Positions 26,222-46,718 of a DNA stretch of 64,000 nt are shown here, piece by piece (the stretch's first letter is position 1; each line of letters begins with the position of its first letter). Source of the DNA: Lates calcarifer (taxonomy: Eukaryota; Chordata; Actinopteri; Centropomidae); NCBI RefSeq assembly GCF_001640805.2, contig NC_066852.1, positions 9,780,194 through 9,844,193 of the forward strand, in the 5' to 3' direction. The translations under genes were made by a program, and so were the position numbers. Below the pieces are notes generated by a model. The model searched no databases, was not told where the DNA came from, and was given only the letters and a program-made list of their open reading frames with translations.

Positions 26222-26470
26222 ATGTCACAATTTACAATTTTCCATTTCCTCTGTGATCCAAAAATCAGAAACTGACAACAAAAAGAGGTATAAAAGTGGG
26301 AAGAAATTCCCATTGCAGTAATTTAAACTAGAACAAAACAGGATATTTTTAGGGTGTATTATAATATAGCAACAACAAAAACAAACGACTGAGGTGGAGA
26401 AATTTGACCATATACAAATTAGATTTTTGATTGAGAACAAAATGACATAATTCCTCTAGTAAACCTGAAA
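26222..26470. repeat. Segmental duplication, copy 1
   Basis: This segment aligns by eye in the same orientation with 27826-28090. Shared anchors in order are TCACAATTTACAATT, CTCTGT, AAAAGAGGTATAAAA, TTCCCATT, GGGTGTAT(T/C)ATA, CAACAA and CCTCTAGTAAACC. Between anchors the copies differ by many substitutions and small indels, so the duplication is old. Confidence 0.7.
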
Positions 26471-26909
26471 ACAGATACATTATGTACATGAAATGGTGTG
26501 CACAGACTAATGATGGAGGGGGTAAGAGCTGCAAGTTGTCATTTATGGGGATTTTTATTAGAATATGACACAGCAGTAATGCTGAACTTCCATTTAAATA
26601 AAGAAAAAAAAGCCTGTTGACTACTGTCCAGTGTGGTACGAGATAATCTGATTTTATGTGGAATCAAAGCTGTTCACAGTTTTCTGAAATACAGCTAGAC
26701 TAATAACTCACTCAGTGTCACCTTTACATAGTTTTTCAGCTGTAAAACATCCTGCTTAATACGTATGCTGGTCACAATTCTTCAATAAACACATATAACC
26801 TGTCCCTATCAATAGACAGAATAGAATTGTTTATGTTATCTAGTAATAGAAAAATACAACAAAACACTACCAGCCATCATTTTTTGTTGCTGAAACATTG
26901 TAACTAAAA

Positions 26910-27287
26910 TTAAAGGACCAATGTGTAGGATTTAATGGCATCTAGTGGTGAGGTTGTAGATTGCAACCAACCACAAACTCCTCCCTTCACTTCTCCCTTT
27001 TTAAGTGAGTTGGAGAATCTACAGTGGCCTTCAGGTAATGTTAGAACATGAAAGACCATCTTTATAGCCAGTGTTTGGTTTGTCCATTCTGGGCAACTGT
27101 AGAAACATGGGTTAGGGTTTGGGTTAATAATACGTTCTGCCCCCTATGTAGTTATGAAGATTCATTCTAAACTAGCAAGAACAAAATGATTCTTAGTTTC
27201 AGGTGATCTTACATTAATGAAGACATAATTCTAAATTTTGTACTCAATTTCTTAGATCGCTCTAAATTCCACACACTGGTCCTTTAA
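26910..27287. mobile_element. MITE with TTAAAGGACCA(A/G)TGTGT inverted ends
   Basis: The left end reads TTAAAGGACCAATGTGTAGG and the right end, reverse-complemented, reads TTAAAGGACCAGTGTGTGGA, forming about 20-bp terminal inverted repeats around 378 bases of noncoding DNA. The interior (GGCATCTAGTGGTGAGGTTG, GTGGCCTTCAGGTAA, AGCCAGTGTTTGGTTTGTCC) is a widespread teleost nonautonomous element as I recall it. TTAA lies at both ends, as expected for an insertion at TTAA. No transposase is present. Confidence 0.85.
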
Positions 27288-27825
27288 GCAAATGCAAAAT
27301 ACAGAATAATGACAAAAACAAATAATTAAATGTAAAAAAATAGACTAGTACAGTACAGTAAATCAACTAGAAAAAGACAGAAAAAATAAATAAATAAAAC
27401 TGCTTTGGAATTTGGACTATGTATTGTCACCAAAATAAGAGCTTTACTTCTGAAGGACTGTTTAAATGTTGTTGAAAAGAAAGGAAAAAAAAATATTTAA
27501 AACATTTTTGTGATGTCTTAGTTCATGTGCTCTTCTATATGTTAAACTTGAAATACAGCATATTAAACGCGGCGGCAGTGCATGGAGCTGAGCCTTGCAG
27601 ATGGATGTTTGGGGCAGAATGGAAACACTGAGTTGCCCTGCAGTCTGATCATCTGTTTGCCCTAACTGGCTTTTGCATTAGAAGATTATGATTGTGTGTC
27701 TCTTTGGACATATTACTTTTCCCAGACTGCAATGGGCACTTCACTAACACAAACAACTATAAGTGACCCACTCCCTCACCCCCATACCCCGTCTATGCAC
27801 ACCACTGTGTATCCCATAAATTCAT

Positions 27826-28090
27826 TCACAATTTACAATTATTTATTTTCTCTGTCATCTAGAAACAAGAACATAGCAACAAAAGAGGTATAAAACTGAG
27901 ATTGTTTTCCCATTTCAAAAATAAAAACGACACTATGTCTGTTTTCTGGGTGTATCATAGTAACCACACCAACAACTATTTAGCTGGACTTGTGAAAAAA
28001 CAAATAAAAAAATCCTAATTTTCCATCTACATACTTGATTTCCAACTAAGAATGAAACCATATTAGTCCTCTAGTAAACCCGTATTTTAG
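27826..28090. repeat. Segmental duplication, copy 2
   Basis: Second copy of the segment at 26222-26470, same orientation, about 1.6 kb away. It keeps TCACAATTTACAATTATT, AAAAGAGGTATAAAAC, TTTCCCATTTC, GGGTGTATCATAG and CTCTAGTAAACCC. No known transposon ends flank either copy. Confidence 0.7.
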
Positions 28091-29084
28091 AGAAACTGAT
28101 AAAAGTTTTTGATTAGCTTTTTTTTGTTGTTTTTTAATACTTACATAAAACCTTATTTGGGTGTGTTTAATCCTCTAATTACATCTCCTCTAAATACAGT
28201 TCACAAGGCCAATGTGGTGTACTTCTAGGCTGGTAAAACTTTTTCGGTATCTAACGTGAATAAATAAAACTGGAATAGCACCTCAAAGAGTTTACAGACA
28301 GGAGTTACAAATGTCAGAGTTTACCTGAATACTAAACAAAAAAACAGGAACCAATACAATGCCAAATGTGACAATCAGCTACTTCTCCTGTGAAGTGATT
28401 CCCCTGCTGGTACAATAGAATCACAGCAAATTCATGGACATATAGAATAACTAGATTGGTGTAAAAAAGTTCTACTTAATTTGCATAAAAGTACCTGAAT
28501 TAATACACAGAACTGGCTACTTGACGCTTTTGAATCACAGCAGTGTCCGTTGAAGATATAACCTGATTTTCAGTGCTAGCAGTGCTTACATTGTTTTTTT
28601 TTTGTGTTTTTTTTCTACATGTCTGAAATGCTTTTCTTGAGAAGTACCAGTCTAGTCATTCTATTTCAAAAAACACGTCCAATCAGCAGCTGGTATGGGG
28701 AAGACAGTGAGCTATAGTTGGATTGGCTGAGTATCCATACCTTATTGTGTGATGTAAACAATACTGAGTAAACGTGATTGGCTGATTCAGAAAGTGTTTA
28801 CAGGAATAGATTGCCTTGAAGACAACATTTGTGCTGCCATTAGAGTTTTGGTTATGGCTGAGAGACACCAGGGAGGAGTCCTCACTTTGAAAAGGGTGAT
28901 GGAGCCTAAAGAGGAAGAAAAGAGGAAGAGACAGAGTTCAGCTGATTGCATGAGAACATTGTGTAGGCAAATTAAATGATCAAATGGTGATGGTTGTTTG
29001 CCTACAGCTTCAGTGATCATTGTATTTACAATACAATAGGGTTGAATATGCTTTGTGAGCAGCGCTACTTCTACAGTGTGTTGC

Positions 29085-29332
29085 TATTGGAAAGTGATGA
29101 GATGAGCTGGCCTGGCCGGGGCTAGCTGGTTAGCATGCTAACTTCAGCAGAAGAAAAGAAGAGCTAGAACTACAAGGGAAACATTGCTTTCCACTACCAA
29201 AGCTCTTGGTGAGTAAAGGAATAAGGTTTGATACAAAACTCTGAACATTTCTTCTCGACTGGTAAGTTAACAGCTGTTAATGCTAATGTTGGTTATGTAG
29301 TGATAGTAAAAACTTAGATAGAGGACCTTTAA
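29085..29332 (-). mobile_element. MITE copy ending TTAAAGGTCCTCTATCTAAG (minus orientation)
   Basis: Read on the minus strand from 29332, the element begins TTAAAGGTCCTCTATCTAAG and continues parallel to the element starting at 63320: TTTTTACTATCACTACA, ACAGCTGT, TTACCAGTC, CAAGAGCT, TTTTCTTCT, then GCTAACCAGCTAGCCC(C)GGCC. It may extend left to about 28800, but that part could not be matched. The interior carries no coding sequence. Confidence 0.7.
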
Positions 29333-29799
29333 GTTTGCATTTGTGGCACTATGTGGACTGCCTACGAGTCATCTAAAAATGTATATTTTTCCAATACAGT
29401 ATATGGCGTTAGATGAATGATCTAACAGCAGCCATATTCTTCACATTATAGAGTATGTTTTTATTTTACTTAAAGCAGCCATTTGCCTGAGTTCATGACA
29501 AAGTAGTCCGGGCACAGCGGTATATAAATCACCTGTCAGACACTTGAAATTGAAATTAAAACAGCAGGTAATCCAAGACGGTGAACCATTAGTTTACATT
29601 AGTGCTTTACCGAAGTTATATTCTTATTTTCCCGACAATGCAGCTGTGAGACACTGACTGCTGCCTGCTGTTTTTAGAATGATGTTAATGCCAGTGTTCT
29701 CTGTGCTGCATTAAGGAGTTTTTTGGTCGGCTGCCAAAAAAGAAGACCGAGAGCAGACAAACATGAAAGTAGTGAAAAGATGCAATGCAAATGTTACTT

Positions 29800-29843
29800 G
29801 CAATAAAAGAGTTATTGTTCTTTTATTGCGAATACGTTTATTT
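29800..29843 (-). terminator. Candidate kdm6b poly(A) signals in a hairpin
   Basis: GCAATAAAAGA (29800-29810) and TCTTTTATTGC (29819-29829) are perfect inverted copies separated by 8 bases, so AATAAA appears on both strands. A second minus-strand AATAAA lies at 29838-29843. The two minus-strand hexamers fall about 450-470 bases after the kdm6b stop. Confidence 0.45.
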
Positions 29844-30293
29844 AAAGGCACCAAGAGTGTCGAATCTGTAGCTTTCCCTGACTGTAGCTACAGTACAAAG
29901 AAATTATAATGTAAACTTAAACAACATAAAAATGCATCTAAGCCTTCATTGAAATTGATAAAGTAAGATTAAAGTCTCTTCAAGCTGATTTTTATATCAT
30001 GCTGAAATGAACTGAACCAATTGCTGCCTGGAAGATAGAAAATCGATATTCCATTTTATGGTATAGTATGCCACAAATGAGTTCAATGAGATGAATTGCT
30101 ACATGCATCACTATTCTTTAACCACCTGTGTGGTGAATATTCTTGCCATATCTGATGTGTAATTTGTAATAACATGTTAGTGTTAAAGTGCAGATAGAAA
30201 ATATGATCTGGGTGAAGCAGAGTGATACACTGTAGGTGCCTAATCTGAAAACAACTGTGGCGCCCATATGTACTTCATTATTACTGTACAAGG

Positions 30294-40202
<9,909 letters not shown>

Positions 40203-40726
40203 GCAGCCTGAAACGCAGACATGGTTTAATGTGCATTTTGTTAAGATTTTTAATAAATAAACAAAGATAAATGAAAAATCTCACAAAATGCTATAGGGAG
40301 GTGCTACCTCTTTCAACCTGTCAGATCTTAGCATATACAATAAAGATGCATTGTATAGGCAACTCAATTTGTGAGAAATTCTTACACAATGTGTGACAAA
40401 ATTAAGGGAACCTTTTGTTCCTTTTTGTTGATTCAGAAAACTATTCAACTCACTGACTCATTATTTGAAAAAGGCCTAGGGGAAGGGCCCCCTAATCAAT
40501 TAAAGCAAAATCCAATTACAGTGGCAGGAGAACACTAACGAAAAACACTCACACACAGTCATATTCAGGGTTTGATGACATATCAGCAGTACAAAACAAT
40601 TATCCTTGTACAGTTAATTTTCTATACTACTCTATAAAAGTGCTACAGTGGTGTGTGTGTGAGTGCACACACACACATGCACACACACACTAAGTACAGA
40701 GAGAGAAACAAATGTTTTGTGGTTAC

Positions 40727-40765
40727 CAGTCTTGGTCTGTATCTGGGAGGCCCTCCACTTCACAC
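40727..40765 (-). other. Candidate 39-base kdm6b 5' noncoding exon
   Basis: On the minus strand a good polypyrimidine acceptor (TTTTTTGCTCTCAG) precedes 39 bases that end at a GTAACC donor. It lies 520 bases upstream of the start-codon exon, whose acceptor at 40208-40209 leaves only five noncoding bases before ATG, so at least one upstream exon must exist. This rests on splice-site appearance alone. Confidence 0.35.
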
Positions 40766-42362
40766 CTGAGAGCAAAAAACAGCCTGTGGACAACACACAT
40801 GGTTGAGAGATATATTCTGTGTATGAGAGAAACACATTTCTATACCATGTCTTCACAATAACTTCTTTTGGTCTGGCTTCATAACAAATAAACTTTGTAT
40901 CTCTGTGGGTCTGTTTACATCAGCACCAAAGTGTCATTTTGTGTATCTCTAGTAAATTTTATTTCCCAATGCTGTATTTTCTGCTGCACTGTATCTGTTC
41001 AGTGGTCATATCATCAGTCAGCCAGAGCTGCATTGTGCATTCAGTCTCTCTCTAATCACTGCTTCCCAGCAGCCACCACAGCCAGTGGCCATCCAATGAT
41101 GAAAAAACATGGCAGTAAGACGAAGGACCATGGCAACCTCCCTTTAAGAACAAAGAAGAAAAAAGAAAAAAGAAAAAGATAGCAGGGAGTGCTGCTATAG
41201 AATAACCCCAATTCCTTAATTCTTAAAGAGAACTGGTGTTGAATGTGTTTTAAATCAACATGGGTGTTCTTTCTTCTAGGCATATGCTTTTTTTCTTTTA
41301 TTTGCTTCAAGTACACAAACTTCTAGAGGCACAGTGAGCTCTTTAACTACCCACTGAGTACTGAACCACTGCACCAGGTCAGGTATTTGTTTTTGGTTGT
41401 GTGTCTGCAGAAATGCAAGTTTTTTTCTTATTGTCTGATCACACTTTCTAATCCTGAGCCTCCTAGGCCTATTCTGCCTATTTTCATTTTTATTGATTTT
41501 TTCCCCCCTTTGTTTAAAACAGGATTGTTGCATGCTGTCTCCTCTACAACAGACTGAAGGGATCTCTTACTGTCTATTGCTGCTGCCAAACACTTCAACA
41601 CTGTCTATACCACACTGAAGTGATCTGATCATGTGAAGATCAACTTTGCATACCAGAGTGAACATTGGTGCACCACTGGCAGATTGCACCTCTACATGCA
41701 TGCATTTCCCACAGCCATTTATAAATAATATGAAGAAGTGTTGTGCAAAATTTTACCACTTCCCCAGTGGCATGTTTTTTTGTGTGCTGCAAGTTTGTTC
41801 CATGCAGATTTGTTTGTGGTAAGACTGTTGCAGTTGCGCTATAATAACCTTTCTGTGAGTGCTGAATGAGCTAAGTGAGCAGCCCTTTTTGAGCGTCCAT
41901 TTCCTACCAGTTGCTAGAGCAACTGAAGCCAGACAGTTCGTACTGCTGTGGCTTTAGGCTTTTTAGAGTCAGCTGCATTTAGATTTATTTTTAGAGTAGG
42001 AAGAAGGAAAGGCCTTTATGTGCATACAATGTTACACAGTATATACAGTAAAATAAGACTACATTACTTTATCATAACATACAGCGCTGTATGCCATCAG
42101 TTATTGAACAAAGCTATGTAATAGATAAAAAATGTCCAGTAATAGCCACACTAATCCTCATATCTCATGTTCCCATAAAATCTGCTTTTTGAGAGGCTAG
42201 TTTTTGAGCTTCTACAATTTTTGGCTGATGCTCCAATAACCTCCTCATCATTGTAGAATACTTTGCTTTAAAGCTTCAGATGGATGACTTTATTCTTAGA
42301 CCTGCCTATTTGGATTTGTGTCCCAAAATGGCAGCTTATTTTAATGTCACATCACTGTCAAT

Positions 42363-42435
42363 TTTGCACTGTGATAAAGATGATCACTGTGTGCATAAGT
42401 AGTGCACACAGTGATCATCTTTATCACAATGCAAA
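42363..42435. repeat. 33-bp near-perfect inverted repeat with 7-base spacer
   Basis: Left arm 42363-42395 and right arm 42403-42435 are reverse complements at 32 of 33 positions (mismatch C42369 against A42429), with spacer TAAGTAG. The RNA of either strand would form a very stable hairpin. It lies between the two candidate kdm6b 5' noncoding exons. Confidence 0.95.
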
Positions 42436-43238
42436 CTGTTTCGCTGTCTATGCGGTGTTGCAACATTTTTATACACAGATAAGAAAAGACACCTTACCAT
42501 GCTTTGACCATGAGCTTTCTAGTGTTGAACAGCCTAACACAGACAGTAGAGAGACCATCTAATGTAGACCCTCCCTGTTGCAACATGGAACACACGGTTT
42601 TGTTGTAACACACAGTGATGTAGGGGGTTGCTGTCAGTCAACAGCAGTCTGCATTTGAGTCTACACAGTGAGGGCTCTGTTCCTCCAATATTTAACCCAT
42701 CTGTGCAGGGGTCATATGAGACATCTGGAATTCAGTGCAGAGGCCAAATGATGTCATGTGCAAAAGGGGTTAAGTTTCTGTTGAGTAAACTCTTTGCTTC
42801 ACAGTGAGATAACCTTAAAGAAATGTGCAGTGCAAACAGTGCATTATGTAGTAGTGTATTGTGTTAAGTACCAGCATTATAAAATCAGAGCATTACTTTT
42901 AAGATATCACAGTTCTGATCCTGACTTGTATAGTGATGCTTTACAATTCAAACATTCAATTGGTTATGCTGGTGGATGGTTGCCACCTACTCACAGGCTA
43001 AGCCTGCTGTCTGCACCCCTTAGTCTGCTTCCTCTTTCCCTCTTGTCACCAAGGAAACCCTGGTCATCTCTCTGTCACCACACGGGGAGAATGGAGCATC
43101 CATTCATGTCCCTGCTGAAGCCCCCATTTGGCTGTCTAACCTTTTACAAATTTGAATCCTGTTTTGCTAAGTGCAAATCAGAGACATTTATTTGAATAGT
43201 GTATGTATGTGTATGTTCATCCCTATAACCAATCTTAC

Positions 43239-43328
43239 CTTGCGATGAGTTCTGAGAGAAAAGGGGGAGACAGACTCTCTGGTCCAAATTCAATGATGCT
43301 GTCAGTCAGGAATAGAAAGACAGCAGAC
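43239..43328 (-). other. Candidate 90-base kdm6b 5' noncoding exon
   Basis: Minus-strand acceptor CTGCACAG and a strong donor (GCAAG followed by GTAAGATT) bound 90 bases. Joined to the candidate exon at 40727-40765, the frame leading into the kdm6b ATG contains a TGA here, which supports the ATG at 40202 as the first in-frame start. A different frame stays open across the exon, so a coding role in another transcript is not excluded. Confidence 0.35.
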
Positions 43329-45354
43329 CTGTGCAGTCTCAGATCCCTTTAAATAGACATGCTCATCCTCTGCTAGCTGGCAAACACACACAGACACACA
43401 GTAGAAAGAGTGAGGAAATACCATAGTCATTTGGTGCACACATGTACAAGACAGGCAGGTTTTATTGTTTCAAATCAAGGACAGTATCTCTACTCAATCC
43501 CTGAGGTATTAGTGCCATTCTCTGCCTTTCTATTCTCGTCTCTCTTTTCCTACAACACATGCTGCACTGTTGCAATTCTGACCCTCTCTAGACAAAGAGA
43601 GAGAGTGAAATGAGATGTAAGAAAGAGGGGAGAGGAAGGATGGGCCAGTAACCTTTGACAGACTGGCAGGCTTTCTTTTCTCCTGTCTTTCCTCTTCATG
43701 GCCCTGCCCCATCGCTTCTGCTATCTTCACTACTTGTTTCAACAAGGCTCCTTTTCTTTCTTGATACCCAATATGCCAGCCTCCTTCCTTTCTCTTTCAG
43801 GCTATGTGCATGGCTCTGCCTATGCCTCACCCTCCCTTTTCTCTGCACGCTGTGTCCTTGTATCCCTGGCAACCGATGATATCATTTAGTCCAGAGCTGG
43901 GAGCAAGGCCTCAAGCAAGGAGGGGAGTGTTTGCGTGTATGTGTGTGTGATTATAACATGGAGAGAGAGAGGGAGAAAGAGAGGGGGAATGGAGAGAGTC
44001 CATAGGATTCAGTGTATACTTCCACATTTCTATCTTCTTTTCTCTGCCCACTCTTCTCAGATGTCTGCAGTATTTGTACAGTAGCTCTGTCATCTGAATA
44101 AAAAATATTCAAAGAGAAGTGAAGAACTGCCTCAGATCTTCAAACACGCTCTAATTTGTGTCTTCATTTGGACAAATCAACAGTTTGTCACATTCTTGCA
44201 CATCTCTCACCATCTGGAGCTGCTTGGTAGCTGCAGTGAACCACTGCAGATGTGCATCTCTTGCTGGGACTTTACGAGTATGTGTGTGTGTGTATGTGTG
44301 TATGTAGTAAGGATACTGCTTCCTATACCATAAAAGGAAGGATGGGCTGCACCAAGACCAGGCCTGTCTCTGGTGACTCCTGAGCTAGCTAACACGAGGA
44401 GCAGAGACATGAAGGGAACAGATGGAGGGGAAGCGAGAAGCAACAACACACAGACAGACAGACAGAGGCTGCACGGACAGACCACCCAGAATGCATGCAC
44501 ATGTATAATTTTATTGGATGCAGGCCTGGAATAGCGTCACGATCACGGAGAAAGGAAGTACAGTACAAGCCGAATATCAATCACATTTCTAAAAATAACA
44601 TCCCTGCAGCCCCGCTTCCCTCTGCTCTATCCCCTTCTCCCTTTCTATAATAGCAGCTTCTCCCGGTGTATGCTCCATAAAGCACAGCCCTCTGAGGGGT
44701 ACTGGAATGTACCAAGGCAAGGTCAAGAACAAGAAAGAGGGGTGTCTTTTGCAAACAATGCAAAATGTACAGCTTTTTACGAACAAAGACAATGAAGCAG
44801 GTTAACAGGTTTGAAGAAGATACTGGATGCACGTGTGTGTGTCTGCGTGTCAGACACCTGGTTTGTGTAACGGTAACCTAGAATTCTGCATCCGGGAGAT
44901 TACCTAAACCGGCAATCAAATCAACAGAAAGCCTACATTGGGTTCATGCTGCACGTTAGTGACAGTAACCCTAGATGTCCTTTGTTTATTGCGTGTCAAA
45001 CAAATTTGAGATGTGTGAGTCAAACATTTGAGCCAGTTAGTTTATAAAAACACGACAAAGTGAAAAGGTCTCTGTGTAAGATGTACTCAACAAAGTGAGG
45101 TGAACTTTCAGTGGGGCCAAGTGCTGTACAGTGTGTGACACAGTTTAGACAGTACTCTAAATGAAGATTAATAGTCACACTTGGTCAGACTGAGGCTCTT
45201 TACTATTGAACACCTCCCACAAACACACACACATACACACAAATATTTGCATAGAGCTCAAATGTAACCACAAGTGTAAAAGCCAAGTTCCCTCTCAGTG
45301 CATTCATCATTTCACATTTCTGCACTGTCGTGCATGTGAGCACTACATGTCTGC

Positions 45355-45355
<1 letters not shown>

Positions 45356-45405
<50 letters not shown>
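45356..45405. repeat. (TG)n(GA)n compound microsatellite
   Basis: About 14 TG units run directly into about 10 GA units. A degraded TG/TA/GA tract of similar build lies at 46000-46042. Confidence 0.9.
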
Positions 45406-45719
45406 CTGCATGCATGAATGTGCAGCACAGTCTGCAGACACACACTGCAGTATGTTCAGATCATTCAGAAACAATGACACGCAGAAAATACACAAAAATC
45501 AACAAATGTAAACAAATACATAACAGAAAGAAACAGAAACAGAAACACACACATTCACACTTCTCTCACACTGTACAGTGCATGCAGTATATTTCCATTC
45601 AGCCATAAGCCAAATAGCACAGTTCTCTTTTACCTTTTTTTTGTCTTCGTTCTCTTTGGTCCACACGCCCCTCTGCTCCCCTTTTCCTCCCTTTCACTCC
45701 TCGCCACCTTGTCTCTCAC

Positions 45720-45880
45720 CCGATCCTCTCCTCTGTCTCCTTTCTTCCCCTCTCCTCCTCTTCCTGTTTCCACACTCCACTCTCTGATGCTGGGGCTCTC
45801 ATAGAAGACCGATCCATGTGCAGAGACCGATAGGGGCGGACCCACCAGCTGCCAATCACAAGACATGAACCAATGAGAGG
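45720..45880 (-). promoter_or_regulatory. Candidate kdm6b promoter and first exon
   Basis: A GC box (GGGGCGG, 45833-45839) and two CCAAT motifs (45852-45856 and 45870-45874; ATTGG on the minus strand) cluster within 45 bases. On their minus-strand downstream side lies purine-rich sequence ending at a good donor (GTGAGAG) at 45713-45719, so a first exon could span about 45720-45810. The position fits the long multi-exon 5' UTR known for KDM6B. The start site is inferred only from motifs. Confidence 0.35.
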
Positions 45881-46692
45881 CGAGAATCTCTTATCGCTCA
45901 CATTTTGCAGTGAACAAGAGGAGGCAGGAGGAGGGGAAAAATAGCAGACAGAGAGGCATGGAGGGGCTCTTTATTTCTCTTCCTCTGTGTGTGTGTATAT
46001 GTGTGTGTATATACAGTATATGTGTGTGTGTGAGAGAGAGAGAGTAAATGAGAGTTGGAACATGGCCAGTACAGTAAAGGAGATATTTTAAATCTATCCA
46101 CAGCTGTAAGAGAATCTCTTCAAGCTGATACAGACATGTTTTCCTCCATTGTCACTGCAACCTTATACACTTATCTCTGCCAAATGATATATATGTGTCT
46201 CATGCGCGTTGTCATTTTTGAGTTTGCTCTTTTCAAATCCTTAGAAAGGATATTTAATGGCTTAATTAAAACAGAAAAAGGTCATAGTATCACAATAGTG
46301 TATCAGTATCAGTATGAACAATGCAATAGCTTCTCCTATTTTGCAGACCTCGGAAAAGCTGAACATCCAGGTGTCTGGTATTGGATGAAGTGAGGCGCAG
46401 TGAAATGGTGACAGACGGGGCTGCAAGTGTTGGCTGAGCTCAAATGTCAAGTGACAGGATAACCGGGGGAGGTGGGGCTACAGCCTCTGGTTCATGAGGG
46501 AGGGCCTAGTCTTTGTGGCTCACAATGCAAAACCTCCACTCACTCTTCCGCTCATTTCACCCATCACCGACCAATAACAAGCAGGCAGGGCTGTCGGCCC
46601 TGAGTGCACATTTAGAGGTAGAGACTGGAGGGAGGACCGATGAAGAGCCAGAGGAGTGTGAGAGTGAAATGGTGGAAGCAGACTGCTGACAG

Positions 46693-46718
46693 TTTTTTTT
46701 TTTTTTTTTTTTTTTTTT
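46693..46718. repeat. Poly(T) tract of about 26 bases
   Basis: An uninterrupted T-run. It could be the tail of a minus-strand retroposon, but no SINE body was recognised next to it. Confidence 0.85.

Larger units (their letters stand above)
25541..30293 (-). other. kdm6b 3' UTR and downstream DNA
   Basis: Downstream of the kdm6b stop codon there is no coding exon. Minus-strand AATAAA hexamers occur at 29838-29843 and 29822-29827, and again much further at about 25545, so the 3' UTR is either about 450 bases or over 4.5 kb. Two MITEs and a diverged segmental duplication sit inside this stretch (listed separately), which favours the short 3' UTR but does not prove it. Confidence 0.5.

Noticed and set aside
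42794..43195. 133-codon plus-strand open frame
   Set aside because: No splice partner or family resemblance; low-complexity Leu/Pro/Ser middle typical of pyrimidine-rich DNA.
43239..43328. Open minus-strand frame (TDSIIEFGPESL...) as a coding exon
   Set aside because: It looks protein-like, but joining it to the next candidate exon and the kdm6b start exon does not keep that frame open into kdm6b, so it is listed as a 5' noncoding exon.
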